Positions 18,035-26,840 of a DNA stretch of 64,000 bases are shown here, one piece after another. A program made the position numbers and the translations under genes. The notes beneath the pieces are model-generated. The model made no database searches and had not been told where the DNA came from. It saw only the letters and a program-made list of their open reading frames with translations. Source of the stretch: CAVXXB01 sp963765585 (GTDB taxonomy: Bacteria; Calditrichota; Calditrichia; JAJRVZ01); the NCBI GenBank assembly GCA_963765585.1, contig CAVXXB010000011.1, positions 124,001 to 188,000 on the forward strand, in the 5' to 3' direction. Numbering within the stretch: position 1 is the first letter of the stretch; each line of letters starts with the position of its first letter.

Positions 18035-20002
18035 CTAGTTTTTTTTGAGGTAATAATTTGCCAGCAGGAATTCACACATTGTCACGCTGGATGCAATTAC
18101 ACCATTTCGCCGGTGTGGCGGGTTGCCCTCAAATAGTTCGGGTAAAAATCCTATGGAATCATAAGTGAAAACATGATTAAAATTTTCCAGCAATCGTTTA
18201 AGATAATCGACTACCTGATGATTATTTCCCCGGTACTTGAGTACAGCAGAGACATACAGGCGTATTGTCCATGGCCAGACGGTTCCCTGATAATACTCAG
18301 GGTCCTGAACACCGATAATTCTTGATAATCGCCCGGTATAATTTTTATCCTTGAATGAGAGTGATCGTAATCCAAATGGCGTAAGCAGTTCGTTTTCTAA
18401 CTGTTTCAGCACATTTAAACCAAGCGTATCATCCAGAACCGAAAATGGCAGGGCCACCATAAATAACTGATTGATCCTAAATGTGTTATCCCGGTAATCA
18501 TCGCGGATTACATCACTAAATTGAACAGCTGATTCGTCCCAAAATTTGGATAGGAAGGATTTACGCGTCACAGCTGCCATTTCAGCATATTTTTTTGCAT
18601 AGCGATTCTTTTTCAATTCCCGGCTAAAAAATTCAGCTGTCTTGATCGCAGAATAATATAATGAATTAATTTCGAGTAACTTGCCATATCTCGTGCCACC
18701 CGAAGCAGGCGCAAATGGCGGAATCCAACCACAGGTTTGGTCTTTGGTGCCACAAAACAACAAGCCATCCTTATCACGATAAATGTTTTCACCCGTTCCT
18801 TCGGACATCTGATCTATGATTTCCCTGGTTGCATCAAAAAACTTTTCTTCCAGTAATTTTGTATCATTAGTTGCCCGGTAATAATAGATCATAAAATAAA
18901 TGAGCAATAAACTCGTATCAGCAGGTGGTTTTCCTTTTCCTTGATCAATCATATTATTGGCCAACAGTCCGTTTTCAATCCGCCCGATCATTTGCAGTAA
19001 TGATTCTCTGATCAGATTGACATTCTTTTCTACCAGCATATATCCAAATAAAGATAGGATAACATTGCGTGCGTTAATATTAGATACCGGATGATCAGGA
19101 AAAAGCAAAGCATTTCTTTTTTGATTTACCATGCGCAGTCGTTCAATACTTTTCGAGATATCCCTGGTGATTTGTGGCGTGCCTTTGATCCGGGTACGAA
19201 TTTTTTGTCTATATTCTTTTTCTCTTCTAAAGATTGAATCATAGTCAAAATCATGAATCTCATCAATACTCACATACAGATCAAGAGACTCATATGTATC
19301 CAATATACAGGTAAAAAATCCGGTATTGAACAGATCTTCTGTCTCTGCTTTGTCTTGTTTCTCATGATTATCTATTGCATTTGTGTATTGGAAATTATAA
19401 TACCACAGAGGTGCCTGGGTATAATCCCCTTTCAGATAATATATTTTTAACTCCGGCACTTCCGGACTTGGTGTAATTTTTACAACTCTGTCGTCGTAAT
19501 AGCTATCCGTATTAATTTTCGCATTTTCATGGGTCAAACCGGAGATATCCCGGCTGGCGAGTATTGGTTTTATAATTAGTTTTAGAGGCGCGCCCTGATT
19601 TTTATTTGTGTACCGGATTAGCAGTGTGTTTTGGTCATGGAGCATGAATATCGTTTTTTCGAGCCGGCGGCCATCGATCAGGTATGTAAAACGTGGAAAA
19701 GGATCCAGGCAAAATCGTTGTAAATATTTATGACCATCTGGGTGAATACCACCAACAAAACGGTTTGAACTAATTTCATATACCTGGGAATTAATAAAAA
19801 CAGATTCTTCAAATTTGGAAAGTAATAACCGGTGGTCACTCTGAGATTTTCCCTGAACAACAAACAGACCATGATACTTTCGATAATTTAGTCCATAAAT
19901 GGTGGAACAGCAATAACTACCCAGTTGGTTTGCTTCCAGCCACTCCTTGCGGAGGGATATATCTACATTTGAGCAGATATCTTTTTCGAGACACACCTTC
20001 AT
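18035..20002 (-). CDS. Glycogen debranching enzyme-like protein (amylo-alpha-1,6-glucosidase family)
   Basis: 655 residues. The N-terminal GDE domain has the signature LEANQLGSYCCSTIYGLNYRKYHGL (given as residues 21-45; key GS, RKYHG). The C-terminal (alpha/alpha)6 domain shows YQGTVWPW and PELFEGNPPHR and the block GKLLEINSLYYSA. The family hydrolyses alpha-1,6-branch glucose. One oddity: the usual T-W-M-D stretch before this block reads T-C-G-W near residue 423, so the expected catalytic Asp is not where I look for it. It may act on a different substrate or be non-catalytic. No glycogen synthase or branching gene is nearby. Confidence 0.8.
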   Translation of the reverse strand: MKVCLEKDICSNVDISLRKEWLEANQLGSYCCSTIYGLNYRKYHGLFVVQGKSQSDHRLLLSKFEESVFINSQVYEISSNRFVGGIHPDGHKYLQRFCLDPFPRFTYLIDGRRLEKTIFMLHDQNTLLIRYTNKNQGAPLKLIIKPILASRDISGLTHENAKINTDSYYDDRVVKITPSPEVPELKIYYLKGDYTQAPLWYYNFQYTNAIDNHEKQDKAETEDLFNTGFFTCILDTYESLDLYVSIDEIHDFDYDSIFRREKEYRQKIRTRIKGTPQITRDISKSIERLRMVNQKRNALLFPDHPVSNINARNVILSLFGYMLVEKNVNLIRESLLQMIGRIENGLLANNMIDQGKGKPPADTSLLLIYFMIYYYRATNDTKLLEEKFFDATREIIDQMSEGTGENIYRDKDGLLFCGTKDQTCGWIPPFAPASGGTRYGKLLEINSLYYSAIKTAEFFSRELKKNRYAKKYAEMAAVTRKSFLSKFWDESAVQFSDVIRDDYRDNTFRINQLFMVALPFSVLDDTLGLNVLKQLENELLTPFGLRSLSFKDKNYTGRLSRIIGVQDPEYYQGTVWPWTIRLYVSAVLKYRGNNHQVVDYLKRLLENFNHVFTYDSIGFLPELFEGNPPHRRNGVIASSVTMCEFLLANYYLKKN

Positions 20003-20124
20003 AGACTAAAAATCACGGATAAATGAGTATATTTTCGTAAATTTACAAAAAACATATCTTTATAACATAATTCAAAAATAATAATTTATCAATACTCTTA
20101 CATTTTTAATTATAAGAACGTTCA

Positions 20125-21291
20125 CTATATTTTTATATTACTAAGCAGCCATGAAAATGTATTTACAGCAAATCCGATAGACTGCTCGTCAATATCAAAA
20201 TTACCGGTATGTAATTTCTTTTTTGTACCAACTCCCATTTTCAAAAACACACCCGGCGCCTTTGTCAGATATTGTGAGAAATCTTCACCGCCCATCGAAC
20301 GTTCATGCTCACATATTTGTTCATTACTTAATAGTTCTGATAAAATGACATGTACCTTCTTTGTTAATGAGGCATCATTCTTAACCGGAGGAGCGCCAAT
20401 AACCGTATCCACATCGCCGGTTAAATTCCATTGAGACATATTATCTGCTACTGTATCTCTTATAAATTGCAGTAATAGATCCCGCTGTTTCAGATCTGTA
20501 ACTCTCAATGTACCTTCGGCCTCAAAAGTATCCGATATAGAATTGTAACTATCTCCACCGGATATCTCGCCAATTGCAAAAACAAAAGGGGTTTCCGGTT
20601 TATACATCCGGTATAATCCACTATATAACGCATTCAATACGGATATACCGGAATAAATCGGATCCGAAGTAAGATAAGGCCGCGATGAGTGCCCTCCTTC
20701 TCCATTGATTTTTATTTTCAAATGGATACTCTGAGCTGAAATCCATCCCGGTAAAATACCAACCTGCATGACATCAAGCATTGGGTCTGCATGCAAACCA
20801 AAAATTGCATTAATATTATCCAGCATACCCGCCTCGACAAAATCGATAGCACCTCCTGGAGTAGGCTCCTCTGCATGCTGGAAAATAAATCTAATATTAT
20901 AATTCAGTTCATTGACAATCTTACTGAGGACCACAGCTGTTCCAAACACAACCGTGCTATGAAAATCATGTCCACAGGCATGACAAACGCCTGCAGTTTC
21001 TGATCTGTAAGATACCGGTTTCTGATCCTGAATTGGCAAAGCATCCATATCACCACGTAAGGCAATCCAGGGTTTGTTATCCGCAGAAATTAAATCTGCA
21101 CAAAAACCAGTAGGTCCTACTTTTGTAATGATAAAAGGACCATATTCCCGAAGTTTTTTCTGAAGAAGCGCTGAGGTATTAAATTCTTCTCTACCCAACT
21201 CCGGATGCATATGAAGCGTTCGCCTTAGCTCAACCAGTTCATCCTGGATAGCTGAGACGCTTGCTTTAATTATATCGTAAGTTTGTGCCAT
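20125..21291 (-). CDS. M20-family amidohydrolase (N-acyl-amino-acid / hippurate hydrolase type)
   Basis: 388 residues. Metal ligands and catalytic residues are visible: GDMDALP (80-86), CHACGHDFH (C103, H108, D109), catalytic E141-E142 in QHAEEPTPGG, and MGGEDFSQYL near the C-terminus. The Cys in the CGHD motif is typical of the M20D group, which removes acyl groups from amino acids, hippurate or indole-acetyl-amino acids. The lid/dimerisation domain lies between about 185 and 300. Standalone gene with AT-rich flanks. Substrate cannot be deduced. Confidence 0.88.
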   Translation of the reverse strand: MAQTYDIIKASVSAIQDELVELRRTLHMHPELGREEFNTSALLQKKLREYGPFIITKVGPTGFCADLISADNKPWIALRGDMDALPIQDQKPVSYRSETAGVCHACGHDFHSTVVFGTAVVLSKIVNELNYNIRFIFQHAEEPTPGGAIDFVEAGMLDNINAIFGLHADPMLDVMQVGILPGWISAQSIHLKIKINGEGGHSSRPYLTSDPIYSGISVLNALYSGLYRMYKPETPFVFAIGEISGGDSYNSISDTFEAEGTLRVTDLKQRDLLLQFIRDTVADNMSQWNLTGDVDTVIGAPPVKNDASLTKKVHVILSELLSNEQICEHERSMGGEDFSQYLTKAPGVFLKMGVGTKKKLHTGNFDIDEQSIGFAVNTFSWLLSNIKI

Positions 21292-21536
21292 ATGAACATT
21301 CGTTTCATTTTTTTTGACAGGATCACAGGATTATCGGGTCTTAGTTCCGGGTTAAACTTGGAACAAGAGGATGCATACCTGCAAAATTTTTGTATATTAA
21401 GTTAGAATCTTGTTATCCTGTCTAATAAAATAACTCACCTACAATTATATGACACTAGCTTATTGTGATTTATAGTTATTATACAGAAATATTACAGTAT
21501 AGCATTGTGATCAAATTGACAATTCATCAATACTTT

Positions 21537-22427
21537 TTACGCACGCGGATGAAACTCTTTATACACTTGTTTTAGATAACTCTGATCCAGATGTGTGTAA
21601 ATTTGGGTCGTTGATATATCTGCATGCCCCAACATCTCCTGAACCGCTCGCAAATCAGCTCCGCCCTCCAGCAAATGGGTTGCAAATGAATGGCGAAAGG
21701 TATGAGGATGGATTTCTTTACGGATACCGCTTTTTTGGACATAACCACGTAAAATCTTCCAGAAACCCATACGTGATAAAGGATTACCACGGACATTCAG
21801 GAATGTTATTCCCTCCGAATTCCGGTATTTATCCAAAGCCGGTCTGCCACGATCGAGATATTTGCTTACCCATTCCAGAGCTCTTTCTGCTGCCGGCACC
21901 AGTCTTTCTTTTGATCCTTTGCCAAAAACTCTTAAGAAACCATCCTTAAAGTAAATTTCTCTGACGGGTAATGTTAATAATTCCGAAATTCGCAATCCAC
22001 TGGCATATAATAATTCGAGCATGGCACGATCCCGTAAACCCAGCGGTACCCTGACATCAATTTGTGAAATAATTTTTTCGATTTCAGCAAATGAAAGAAC
22101 AGAAGGAAGATGCCGTCTTAATTTAGGGCCTTCAACATGCTCGGTTGGGTCATATTTTACTATATCTTCGGTAAATAAAAACCGGTGGAAAGTGCGAATT
22201 GAAGATAAGTTTCGTGCTAAAGAAGAAGGGGCAAGTCCAAGTTCAGATAGTACCTGAATAAGCCGGTGGATATGTTTTGCCTGAATTTGATCGGGGCGAG
22301 AAATTTTTTGTGCCTGTAAATATGCAAGATAACGTTCTAGATCTGTTCGATAGGCGAATATCGAATTGTCGGATAAATTTTTTTCGAAATGCAGGTAGTT
22401 TAAATACTGATTTAAATAATCATTCAT
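21537..22427 (-). CDS. xerD: Tyrosine recombinase XerD-type
   Basis: 296 residues from an ATG at 22427 (the longer frame from 22481 would overlap the upstream gene by 62 bases and adds an unlike N-terminus). N-terminal SAM-like domain, then the catalytic core with R146 (SGLRISEL), K171, H242/R245 (HPHTFRHSF), H268 (LGHADIS) and nucleophile Y277 (TTQIYTHLD). The C-terminal ending YKEFHPRA is typical of XerD. Resolves chromosome dimers at dif with a partner XerC. The start overlaps the upstream hypothetical gene by 8 bases. I did not find a dif site in the window. Confidence 0.9.
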   Translation of the reverse strand: MNDYLNQYLNYLHFEKNLSDNSIFAYRTDLERYLAYLQAQKISRPDQIQAKHIHRLIQVLSELGLAPSSLARNLSSIRTFHRFLFTEDIVKYDPTEHVEGPKLRRHLPSVLSFAEIEKIISQIDVRVPLGLRDRAMLELLYASGLRISELLTLPVREIYFKDGFLRVFGKGSKERLVPAAERALEWVSKYLDRGRPALDKYRNSEGITFLNVRGNPLSRMGFWKILRGYVQKSGIRKEIHPHTFRHSFATHLLEGGADLRAVQEMLGHADISTTQIYTHLDQSYLKQVYKEFHPRA

Positions 22428-22878
22428 TTTCGTCTGAGCTGCTCTTCTCCAATAGATGCTCGGCAAGTGACAATGCCACACCTGAAAGCATTACTTCCGG
22501 ACCCAGTTTTGTAAAATCAGTTGATAATATAGAAGCGTCAACATTACTATAAATTGAGAATGCGGCCCCATTCTCCACAATAATACCCGAAAGATGGCCG
22601 GCGTGTTCGCCAATAAATGTGACTTCACCAAGTGTATCACTGGCAACAAAGCCCGTACAAAAATGAAGTTGCGCATGTCCGTGCAGAGTAAATACATTTA
22701 CCAAATTCCCTCGCTTGATACCAATGGGCATATCTGTAAAAATTTCAAGGGTTAATTTCCTGTTTTGCTCTTTGTTTTCAAGTATCGCCCTGTATTGATT
22801 ATCACGTTGCGCGAATTTCGTATTCAGCACCTTTTCTATATCCGCAAAACTATCCTTAGTAAATTTAAATTTCATCAA
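22420..22878 (-). CDS. Conserved-looking protein of unknown function
   Basis: 152 residues, no family recognised. No signal peptide or membrane segment. N-terminal third is charged (MMKFKFTKDSFADIEKVL), the middle is beta-rich (LTLEIFTDMPIG, LHFCTGFVAS, GEVTFIGEHAGHLSGIIVENG), the C-terminus is an acidic helix (LAEHLLEKSSSDENE). It starts just behind bshB1 (29 bases) and its end overlaps xerD by 8 bases, so it is co-translated with xerD. The sequence has normal codon use for the window. Function unknown. Confidence 0.7.
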   Translation of the reverse strand: MMKFKFTKDSFADIEKVLNTKFAQRDNQYRAILENKEQNRKLTLEIFTDMPIGIKRGNLVNVFTLHGHAQLHFCTGFVASDTLGEVTFIGEHAGHLSGIIVENGAAFSIYSNVDASILSTDFTKLGPEVMLSGVALSLAEHLLEKSSSDENE

Positions 22879-22907
22879 CAGCCTCTTACGTTATATTCAA
22901 AAACATT

Positions 22908-23612
22908 CTACGCAAAATAGTCGTGAATGTTATCAATTTTAATTCTGCCTTCATAATAAAAGGGCTCAGCAAAACCCACCCCCGCCTGGTGACCAAAAAA
23001 TGCAGCGCGGGTTGTTAAAGATTCCAGGAATCCAGACTGATTTATATAGGTACCTTGCGCTTTTTTATCTTGAAAGAACTGACTCTTATATGCCATAATT
23101 GCAGCCATTTTTTGTTCCTGTTCTTCACTGATATCTACAACAAAACTTGGTTCAAATTGGGTATGCAGCATATAGTATAAAATTGAGACAGGTCGGTATG
23201 TTTCCTGACCCGTATCGATTTTTTTTAATCCTGAGTCAAACACAGCCTGCTTTATGACCCGTGAAGCTGCTTCATGATCAGGATGACGATCACGCCAGTA
23301 TGGTAATAGACATATTGCCGGTTTGTATTTCCTTAATATGGATACTATTTTTTTACGATTTTCCGGGCTTGCATCTATATTGCCGTCGCTGATCTCCAAA
23401 TTCTCCCGTGCATCCAACTGCAATATTCGCGTGGCCTCACTTGATTCGGCCGCTCTTATTTCAGGATTCCCGTTTGTACTCAATTCTCCACGTGTAAGAT
23501 CGACAATGGCTGTTGATCGACCCTGCTTTTTTAGCTTTGACAGCAATCCACCGCAAAATAATTCAGCATCATCCGGATGAGGACTAAATGCAAGGCAATC
23601 AATACGGGGCAA
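22908..23612 (-). CDS. bshB1: Bacillithiol biosynthesis deacetylase BshB1 (PIG-L/LmbE family)
   Basis: 234 residues. Zinc site HPDD (H12, D14, D15 region) and the second motif RDRHPDHEAAS (H110, D112, H113) are those of BshB1, as is the C-terminal block FFGHQAGVGFAEPF. Deacetylates GlcNAc-malate to GlcN-malate, the second step to bacillithiol. The first-step gene bshA is in this window at 42620-43741 but 19 kb away; bshC is not seen. First gene of a short transcript with the unknown gene and xerD. Confidence 0.92.
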   Translation of the reverse strand: MPRIDCLAFSPHPDDAELFCGGLLSKLKKQGRSTAIVDLTRGELSTNGNPEIRAAESSEATRILQLDARENLEISDGNIDASPENRKKIVSILRKYKPAICLLPYWRDRHPDHEAASRVIKQAVFDSGLKKIDTGQETYRPVSILYYMLHTQFEPSFVVDISEEQEQKMAAIMAYKSQFFQDKKAQGTYINQSGFLESLTTRAAFFGHQAGVGFAEPFYYEGRIKIDNIHDYFA

Positions 23613-23702
23613 ATTCTCTCCTCATCATTGAATTGAATACAACAAATATTGTAAAATCAGTTAAAATTTAAAAAAAATGAGGCAGGAATGAAATAAAAAT
23701 GA

Positions 23703-24026
23703 TTATTCGTCATCTTCAACAATAACGGCAGTACCGTATACCAACACTTCTGCCGCATTTTGCATGATATATGAAGTACTGAATCTAACTCCGATGACGG
23801 CATTTGCGCCCAATTTTTCTGCCATTGAAGTCATACGATCCAGGGCCTGTTCTCTGGCTTGTGCCAGTAGTTTTGTATACTCTTCAATTTCTCCTCCAAC
23901 AATATTCTTAAAAACTGCGATAATATCACGACCAATATTACGCGCCCGAATCGTATTTCCTTCCACAAGGCCCAATGATTTAACTACTTTTTTATGAGGA
24001 ATATCATCTGTGTTAACGAGAATCAT
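23703..24026 (-). CDS. YbjQ/UPF0145 heavy-metal-binding-domain protein
   Basis: 107 residues, the standard length. Typical features are the N-terminal VKSLGLVEGNTIRARNIGRDI, the helix LLAQAREQALDRMTSMAEKLGANAVIGVRF and the C-terminal VLVYGTAVIVE. Members form pentameric rings; their biological role is not known. Its start overlaps the end of the anti-sigma gene by four bases (ATGA type), so it is the third gene of the ECF sigma operon and may be part of that response. Confidence 0.88.
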   Translation of the reverse strand: MILVNTDDIPHKKVVKSLGLVEGNTIRARNIGRDIIAVFKNIVGGEIEEYTKLLAQAREQALDRMTSMAEKLGANAVIGVRFSTSYIMQNAAEVLVYGTAVIVEDDE

Positions 24027-24469
24027 CTTTCTACCTCTCTATATTTATCAACTTTTCGTACCATAAATTTTTCACGTAATACAGACACAATCAATGTGAT
24101 AATACCTGCCATCAAAAAGAGTATGCCGGTTTTGAGCAGAACATGAATATTCTGATTCGTGATTATAGACTCAATTATTTGCCACATTAAGAATGAACCA
24201 ACAATGATTAGACCAATTGAAATCAGAATCCAACTGATCCCGCGTTCAATCCGGTTATAAACGTGTTGCCAGTAATCATCCCAATACATTTCAGGAAGCT
24301 TTTTAAATTTCATTTCTTGCGTCACCTCCTTCACCTTTTTTAAAGAGAGATATACATCATTATAACTATCATCCTCATCGATCAGTTTCTTTATTTCAAT
24401 CATTTCCGTTTCCGGAAGTTCGCCATCCAAATAAGCCATCACTTTCAGTTGTATTTCGTCGCTGTTCAT
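24023..24469 (-). CDS. Predicted membrane anti-sigma factor
   Basis: 148 residues. The N-terminal about 60 residues are acidic-helical and start like anti-sigma domains (MAYLDGELPETE); the Zn-binding HC2 cysteines are absent. Two membrane helices follow (around 80-100 and 112-130) with a basic cytoplasmic tail. Four-base overlaps with the ECF sigma gene upstream and with ybjQ downstream argue for a fixed unit. Function is inferred from position, membrane topology and the N-terminus. Confidence 0.7.
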   Translation of the reverse strand: MNSDEIQLKVMAYLDGELPETEMIEIKKLIDEDDSYNDVYLSLKKVKEVTQEMKFKKLPEMYWDDYWQHVYNRIERGISWILISIGLIIVGSFLMWQIIESIITNQNIHVLLKTGILFLMAGIITLIVSVLREKFMVRKVDKYREVER

Positions 24470-25041
24470 CTGAACTCTCCCAGTGATTTTGCTAATTTTT
24501 GACGGGCATAGTACAGACGTGACATAACACTGCCGATTGGAATCTCCAGGATGTCACTGATCTCTTTATAAGATAGTTCCTGGTACTCTTTTAATATCAA
24601 TATTTCCCTGTCCTTCTGCGGAAGATTGTTAAGCGCTTGCCATAAAACTTCACGCATCTCATGTTCTTCAAATATCTCATCGGGGCGTGAGGTAGAGGGA
24701 ATAATTAGTTCAGAGCCCTTGTGTTCCTCCACATCGGTGAACACCACACTTCGTTTTTTAACCCGATGATAATTATTTATGCATAAATTTCGCAGTATCC
24801 GGTAAAACCATGTATAAAAGCTCTTGCCTTTTTCAAAAGAGTTTATTGACTTATAGGCTCTGAAAAATGCTTCTTGTGAGAGGTCGAGCGCATCTTCAGA
24901 ATTCCCTGTATATAATAACGCCGCATAATATGCACGCGTTTTGTATTTATCCACGAGAATTCTAAAACTCTCTTTTATACCCATCTTGCAATCAATAATT
25001 GCTTGTTGGTCCTCATCCACCTGTTGACTATCAGAAAACAT
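24466..25041 (-). CDS. ECF-type RNA polymerase sigma factor
   Basis: 191 residues with region 2 (ALDLSQEAFFRAYKSINSF, then FYTWFYRILRNLCINNYHR) and region 4 (LPQKDREILILKEYQELSYKEISDILEIPIGSVMSRLYYARQKL, key residues spread over 130-185). This is an RpoE/SigW-like group IV sigma. The next gene is its likely membrane anti-sigma. Target promoters not identified. Preceded by about 50 bases of AT-rich sequence before the amidase gene. Confidence 0.93.
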   Translation of the reverse strand: MFSDSQQVDEDQQAIIDCKMGIKESFRILVDKYKTRAYYAALLYTGNSEDALDLSQEAFFRAYKSINSFEKGKSFYTWFYRILRNLCINNYHRVKKRSVVFTDVEEHKGSELIIPSTSRPDEIFEEHEMREVLWQALNNLPQKDREILILKEYQELSYKEISDILEIPIGSVMSRLYYARQKLAKSLGEFR

Positions 25042-25091
25042 ATATTTATACCTGTTATTCTGTCAATTATTCAAAGTGGTTGTCTTTTTTT

Positions 25092-25694
25092 TTATTTTTG
25101 TTTTTGGACTTCTGCCAGCAAACTGCCATCTTTTAAATATTTATAGATATTTTTACCGGGGCACGCGGTCTCTGTATAATCTTTATGACTCTTAATCAGT
25201 TCAATTGGTACATTGTATTTTTTACTAAAATGAACTAAAAAATTTACCAGACCGTGGTATTGTTGTGGATTCATTTCCTGCTCTTCGTAATTTCCCAGGA
25301 CGCAGATCAGCAAATGTCCGGTTGGATCATACTCCGTGTTTGTGTCGCCGGGATAATTATCCGGCCTGGCTTCGTAAATATCGCCACCAAGATCCATCAC
25401 ATAATGATATGGTATATCGATCCATTTTTTTTCACTCCTGCTCCAGGACTGCAGATCTACCAGATATTGCTTTGTGGATTTATCACCGGTAAAGACAACG
25501 CCACCGTGATGAATGGTAATATATTTTATCGTATGCTCTGCTGTATCGTGATCCTGATGAATACTTCCCCACTCCGCCCGTTTGACCAGGGCGAGATCTT
25601 CAGAATTATCTGGCCTTTGATTACAACCCATTATATAGATCACAAAAACAATGATGAGATAAAAACGCAATGATCTATTCCTTTTTCGGCTCAA
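25092..25694 (-). CDS. N-acetylmuramoyl-L-alanine amidase (amidase_2), probable lipoprotein
   Basis: 200 residues. Lipobox-like YIMG-C24 after a hydrophobic N-terminus makes a lipoprotein likely. Zinc ligands H62 (IHHGG) and H170 with C178 (SHKDYTETACPG) are those of the T7-lysozyme/PGRP family, which cleaves the MurNAc-L-Ala bond. The start overlaps lgt by 20 bases; lgt would attach the diacylglyceryl group needed by this protein. Periplasmic role in cell-wall turnover inferred. Confidence 0.88.
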   Translation of the reverse strand: MSRKRNRSLRFYLIIVFVIYIMGCNQRPDNSEDLALVKRAEWGSIHQDHDTAEHTIKYITIHHGGVVFTGDKSTKQYLVDLQSWSRSEKKWIDIPYHYVMDLGGDIYEARPDNYPGDTNTEYDPTGHLLICVLGNYEEQEMNPQQYHGLVNFLVHFSKKYNVPIELIKSHKDYTETACPGKNIYKYLKDGSLLAEVQKQK

Positions 25695-26463
25695 CTTCGG
25701 GAGTTTTTTCGGGATATTTCTTAAACCGGTTTACATAGATAATCAGCGACAGTCCGCTCAGGAATAAAATAATGCTGATAGCCTGGGCTTCCGATAAAAA
25801 TCCAAGAATGTATTTGGGATCTGTACGCCAATATTCAGTTATAAATCTTTCAATTCCCATCAGGACTCCAAACAAACCAAATGCGGTCCCGGGTTTAAAA
25901 TTTTGTTTTCTGAGCGACCAAAGGATAAAGAACAGAATGACCAGAGCAATCGTATCATAAAGTGGAGTTGGATGTACCGGAACCGTTGTCGGCACTACGC
26001 CATTGGGAAAGCTCATTGCCCACGGGACGTCGGAGGGTGGCCCATAACAACCATCACCTGAAAGAAAACAGCCGACCCGTCCCATTCCTTGACCAAGTAA
26101 CAGTAATGGTGCAAACAAATCGGCTACAAGATAAAATGAGAGTCCCTTTTTCTTTATCCACCATGTCACCGTCAGCGTGCCGCCAATAACACCACCATAC
26201 CAAATAAGCCCTGCCCCCGAAAAAACAGATCCCAGAAAATTTTCACTTAACAGATGTGGATTTTGAATTAAATAATATATCTTTGAACCGATAATACCAC
26301 CAATTATTGCAGCAATAATTATAGATCCTGCCAGTTCCTTATTTTTACCTACACGTTCTAATTCCTTCTCCAGGAGAAAACCAGCTAAAAGAAATCCAAT
26401 TGCAGCCATTAATCCGTAACTATATATCGTTACCGGACCAATCTTCAAGAGCTCGGGATACAT
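25675..26463 (-). CDS. lgt: Prolipoprotein diacylglyceryl transferase
   Basis: 262 residues from the ATG at 26463 (MYPELLKIGPV, AAGGT upstream); a longer frame to 26535 exists but its extra 24 residues are unlike the family. Seven membrane helices. The Lgt signature GRVGCFLSGDGCYG sits in the central loop, followed by PVHPTPLYD, and the C-terminal GFLSEAQAISIILFLSG. Transfers diacylglycerol from phosphatidylglycerol to the lipobox Cys of prolipoproteins in the inner membrane. Overlaps the amidase gene. Confidence 0.94.
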   Translation of the reverse strand: MYPELLKIGPVTIYSYGLMAAIGFLLAGFLLEKELERVGKNKELAGSIIIAAIIGGIIGSKIYYLIQNPHLLSENFLGSVFSGAGLIWYGGVIGGTLTVTWWIKKKGLSFYLVADLFAPLLLLGQGMGRVGCFLSGDGCYGPPSDVPWAMSFPNGVVPTTVPVHPTPLYDTIALVILFFILWSLRKQNFKPGTAFGLFGVLMGIERFITEYWRTDPKYILGFLSEAQAISIILFLSGLSLIIYVNRFKKYPEKTPEVEPKKE

Positions 26464-26840
26464 AATTTTACCTTTCTTAAGTTCGGAATCTTCGCCATAT
26501 TTTTGTGTGGTAATATACCATATTATAGTGATCACGAAAATACCAAAGACGTAAATCTACAAATAATGTTCATTAATTTCTAACATGATTAATTCATAAA
26601 TTATACCACTAAGGCTCAAAGACACTAAGAGATGAGGAATTTAAAAATTATCATTAGAATATAAAAATTGTATCTACTAATTCTGTATATATCGATAACT
26701 TATTATTTTTTCTAACTTTGAGTCTTTGTGACTTCGTGGTTATAAATAATTCAAATGAGAAAATTTACTATAAATCCGAGACTTTTTTTTGTAAATTGGT
26801 TTGTTTACATCGCGAACTAATCAAATTACCGGGGTAAGAG
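26464..26840. other. Divergent intergenic region with a CACAAAG-type hairpin
   Basis: No gene. An imperfect inverted repeat has its left arm at 26602-26632 (ACCACTAAGGCTCAAAGAC) and right arm at 26713-26742 (reverse complement ACCACGAAGTCACAAAGAC). The arms share the ACCAC(T/G)AAG and CAAAGAC cores. The loop is about 80 AT-rich bases. Between 26743 and 26840 is AT-rich DNA with TTGTTTACA near 26800 that may contain the nagB-like gene promoter. Confidence 0.75.
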
